41,577 bases of DNA from Clostridia bacterium (GTDB lineage: Bacteria > Bacillota > Clostridia > TANB77 > CAG-508): assembly GCA_017528375.1 (NCBI GenBank), contig JAFXOY010000110.1, forward strand, positions 1-41,577, given 5' to 3'. Below, piece by piece: positions 39,596-41,577 of this stretch. The notes beneath the pieces were generated by a model, which ran no database searches, was not told where the DNA came from, and worked only from the letters and a program-made list of their open reading frames with translations. The first letter of the stretch is position 1. Every line of letters starts with the position of its first letter. The position numbers and the translations under genes were made by a program.

Positions 39596-41127
39596 ATGTT
39601 ATCAATTGTAAATAGTATGTCACTTTCACGGTTTAAATGGTTATCTTGTGGAAGTGCAAGTAGATGTCGCTGCAGGCTTGCCACGGCTTTGATGTTGTGC
39701 GGTTTACCGGACGTTAGTATACGCGAATCAAAAGAAAGAGTAAAAACAGCAATAAAGAATTCAGGATTTAATTTATTTAGTAGGAAAATTGTTGTTAATC
39801 TAGCACCTGCAGCAAAAAGAAAAGAAGGTTCGATTTTCGACTTGCCAATTGCTGTTGGAGTGCTGAGTGCAAATGAGTATATTCATTATCCAATTCACGA
39901 TATGGTGTTTATTGGAGAGCTTTCTTTAGATGGAAAGGTTAATAAAATTAACGGAGTTTTGCCAATGTGTATAGAACTAGCAAAATTAGGAATTAAGAAG
40001 GTAGTATTACCTAAAGAAAATGCAAAAGAAGCTAGTATTGTCAAGGGGATTGAAATAATTCCAGTTGAAAGTTTAGAAGAAACTGTTGAATATCTTAATC
40101 ATAATATAAAAATATCATTTCAAAAAGAATACAACATTTTTGAAAAGAATGAATTAAGTAATAAGTTGGATTTTTCAGAAGTGAAAGGACAAAAGAATAT
40201 AAAAAGAGCCATAGAAGTTGCAGCAAGTGGCGGACATAATATTTTAATGATTGGAAGTCCACGGTTCTGGGAAAACAATGATAGCAAAAAGAATTCCGAC
40301 AATACTTCCGGAATTAAGCTTTGATGAATGCATGGAAATTACTAAAATTCACAGCATTGCGGGAAATCTATCTGAGGATACGCCTATAATAAATACAAGA
40401 CCTTTTAGATCGCCACACCATACAATTTCTCCGGTTTCACTAGTGGGAGGAGGAAGATATCCAAAACCTCGGAGAAATTAGTTTGGCACATTATGGGGTG
40501 TTATTCCTTGATGAATTACCTGAGTTTAATCGAAATTGTTTAGAAATTTTACGTGGGCCATTGGAAGATGGAGAAATTACAATAGGAAGAGCAACTCAAG
40601 TACTTACTTATCCAAGTAAATTTATGATGGTTGCTAGTATGAATCCGTGCCCTTGTGGATTTTATGGTACAGACAAAGAATGCAAGTGTAGTGAGAGTGC
40701 TATAAAAAGCTACTTAGGCAAAATTAGTGGACCTTTGTTAGATAGAATTGATATTCAAGTTGAAGTAAGTTCTGTTAAATATGATAGCTTGAATTCCGAA
40801 GAGAAAGAGGAGAGTTCTGTAGAAATACAAAAAAGAGTTAATAAAGCAAGAAAAATACAATTAAAAAGATATGAAGGTTTGGGGATTTATTCAAATTCAG
40901 AATTAACTCCAAGCTTAACTCAAAAGTTTTGTAAAATAGATAATTCAGGAAAAATAATTTTAAAGAGAGCATTTGAGAAGTTAGGACTTAGTGCAAGAGC
41001 TTACGAAAGAATTTTAAAAGTTGCAAGGACTATTGCAGATTTAGATGAAAGTGAAAAAATTTTAGACAAGCATTTGCTTGAGGCAATACAGTATAGAAGT
41101 TTAGATAAGAAATATAATTATATGTAA
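39596..41127 (+). CDS. comM: ComM/YifB Mg-chelatase-like AAA+ protein, interrupted by five +1 (extra C) sites
   Basis: ComM is an AAA+ helicase that drives branch migration in natural transformation. The ATG at 39596 follows AGGAGG by 10 bases. Read with the Cs at 39629, 39684, 39700, 40262 and 40470 left out, the 1532 bases encode 508 residues, the normal length. The product has SLSGLNGYLVEVQVDVAAG, PGFDVVGLPDVSIRES and NLAPAAKRKEGSIFDLPIA in the N-terminal domain. It continues with Walker A GSPGSGKT, Walker B VLFLDELPEF, the NPCPCGFYG-x6-C-x-C cysteine cluster and a typical C-terminal YERILKVARTIADL. Each extra C stands exactly before a conserved Gly codon (GGT, GGC, GGT, GGT, GGA) and makes an in-frame CGG. 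Without skipping, the first three shifts add to one codon and leave a 24-residue nonsense stretch. Site four then ends at 40322 and site five at 40479. No other damage is visible. dprA follows 24 bases later. Confidence 0.88.
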
Positions 41128-41151
41128 ATATTATTAAAATGGAGGTGTTGA

Positions 41152-41577
41152 ATGAAAACTATAACATTAGAGGATTTAGAATATCCAAAATCACTTAAAA
41201 AAATAAAAAGTGCACCGCGAGAAATATTTGTTGAAGGAAATATTAAATGCTTTAATATGCCATGTGTAACTGTTGTGGGTTCTAGAAACATGAGTGAATA
41301 TGGTAAAAAAATGACAAGGAAAATAGTTAAGGAATTAGTTAAAGCAGATGTGTGTATTGTAAGTGGATTAGCTGTTGGAATTGATACGGTCGCTCACGAA
41401 ACTTGTTTAGAAAATGGTGGAAAAACGATTGCTGTTTTAGGCTCTGGATTGAACAAAGTTTTTCCTGTGGAAAATACAGAGTTATTTAAAAGAATTGTAA
41501 ATTCTGGAGGATGTGTATTGTCAGAACAAATGCCAGATGAAGAAGCTAAAAAGGTTTATTTTCCAGCAAGGAACAGA
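41152..41577 (+). CDS. dprA: DNA-processing protein DprA (3' partial, cut by the window end)
   Basis: The 142 visible residues carry the DprA Rossmann-like core: YPKSLKKIKSAPREIFVEGN, VTVVGSRNMSEYG, VSGLAVGIDTVAHE and KTIAVLGSGLNKVFPVEN. DprA binds incoming single-stranded DNA and loads RecA during transformation, and is widely conserved even in non-transformable species. The ATG at 41152 follows GGAGGTG. It starts directly at the core, without the N-terminal helix-hairpin-helix/SAM part (about 70-100 residues) of most DprA proteins. The spacing of 24 bases from comM suggests one operon, a common pairing. No CGG or frameshift is seen in the visible part. Confidence 0.93.
   Translation, partial: MKTITLEDLEYPKSLKKIKSAPREIFVEGNIKCFNMPCVTVVGSRNMSEYGKKMTRKIVKELVKADVCIVSGLAVGIDTVAHETCLENGGKTIAVLGSGLNKVFPVENTELFKRIVNSGGCVLSEQMPDEEAKKVYFPARNR

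Noticed and set aside
38923..40472. hicA and comM as ordinary decaying pseudogenes
   Set aside because: Outside the six CGG sites there are no stops, deletions or lost motifs; decay would not use one insertion type in one codon context.
39684..40472. Dcm-type (CCWGG) methylation as the reason for the insertions
   Set aside because: Three of the six repaired sites are CCWGG but the other three are not, and a CCAGG in the giant gene (near 4304) has no insertion.

Overview
The window looks like chromosomal DNA of a low-GC Firmicute, probably an uncultured Clostridia-type gut organism. The resident genes are AT-rich, with AGGAGG ribosome sites, sigma-A promoters and many intrinsic terminators. 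A CIRCE operator precedes clpB, and Spo0A-box-like heptamers lie upstream of three genes. No rRNA, tRNA, CRISPR array or IS transposase was seen.

Layout. 1-1143: 3' part of a secreted-type gene with a poly-Thr linker and less AT-rich codons. 1413-13058: a giant secreted protein (3881 aa) with an N-terminal extended region, about nine Cna-B/SpaA-like modules and a long RCC1-like beta-propeller region, but no wall anchor. 13139-13465: a near-perfect long palindrome. 13539-14600: prfA, convergent with a DUF4160/DUF2442 pair. 15652-23304: a second giant surface protein (2550 aa) with a thioester-domain signature, DUF11-like and Cna-B modules, a QIRTG sorting-like motif and a C-terminal membrane anchor. 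23523-25274: two tandem lipoprotein sortase-like genes with duplicated promoter and terminator.

25377-38534 is mostly housekeeping or accessory: a SprT-like metalloprotein, mntP, a PC4/YdbC-like protein, an RNA m5C methyltransferase, a GH30 glycosidase, an MscS channel, a small unknown protein with a structured leader, an unknown coiled-coil protein, an autoregulated-looking TetR with a YhgE/Pip membrane protein, clpB, a structured RNA or attenuator with an exact sigma-A promoter, and a Nudix hydrolase. 38809-41577 holds hicA-hicB, comM (yifB) and the 5' part of dprA.

The most unusual signal is in hicA and comM. Both are interrupted by single-nucleotide insertions, one in hicA and five in comM. 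Every one is an extra C placed exactly before a conserved glycine GGN codon, so that an in-frame CGG appears. Skipping those six Cs restores complete, otherwise undamaged HicA (78 aa) and ComM (508 aa). By eye I found no in-frame CGG in the other resident genes. The only others are four in the two sortase-like genes, where CGG must be read as arginine. This is either +1 recoding at C-GGN or a systematic sequence artefact; ordinary pseudogene decay fits poorly. A second theme is a dispersed intergenic repeat family with a GGGGACGG core, present in several states of preservation.
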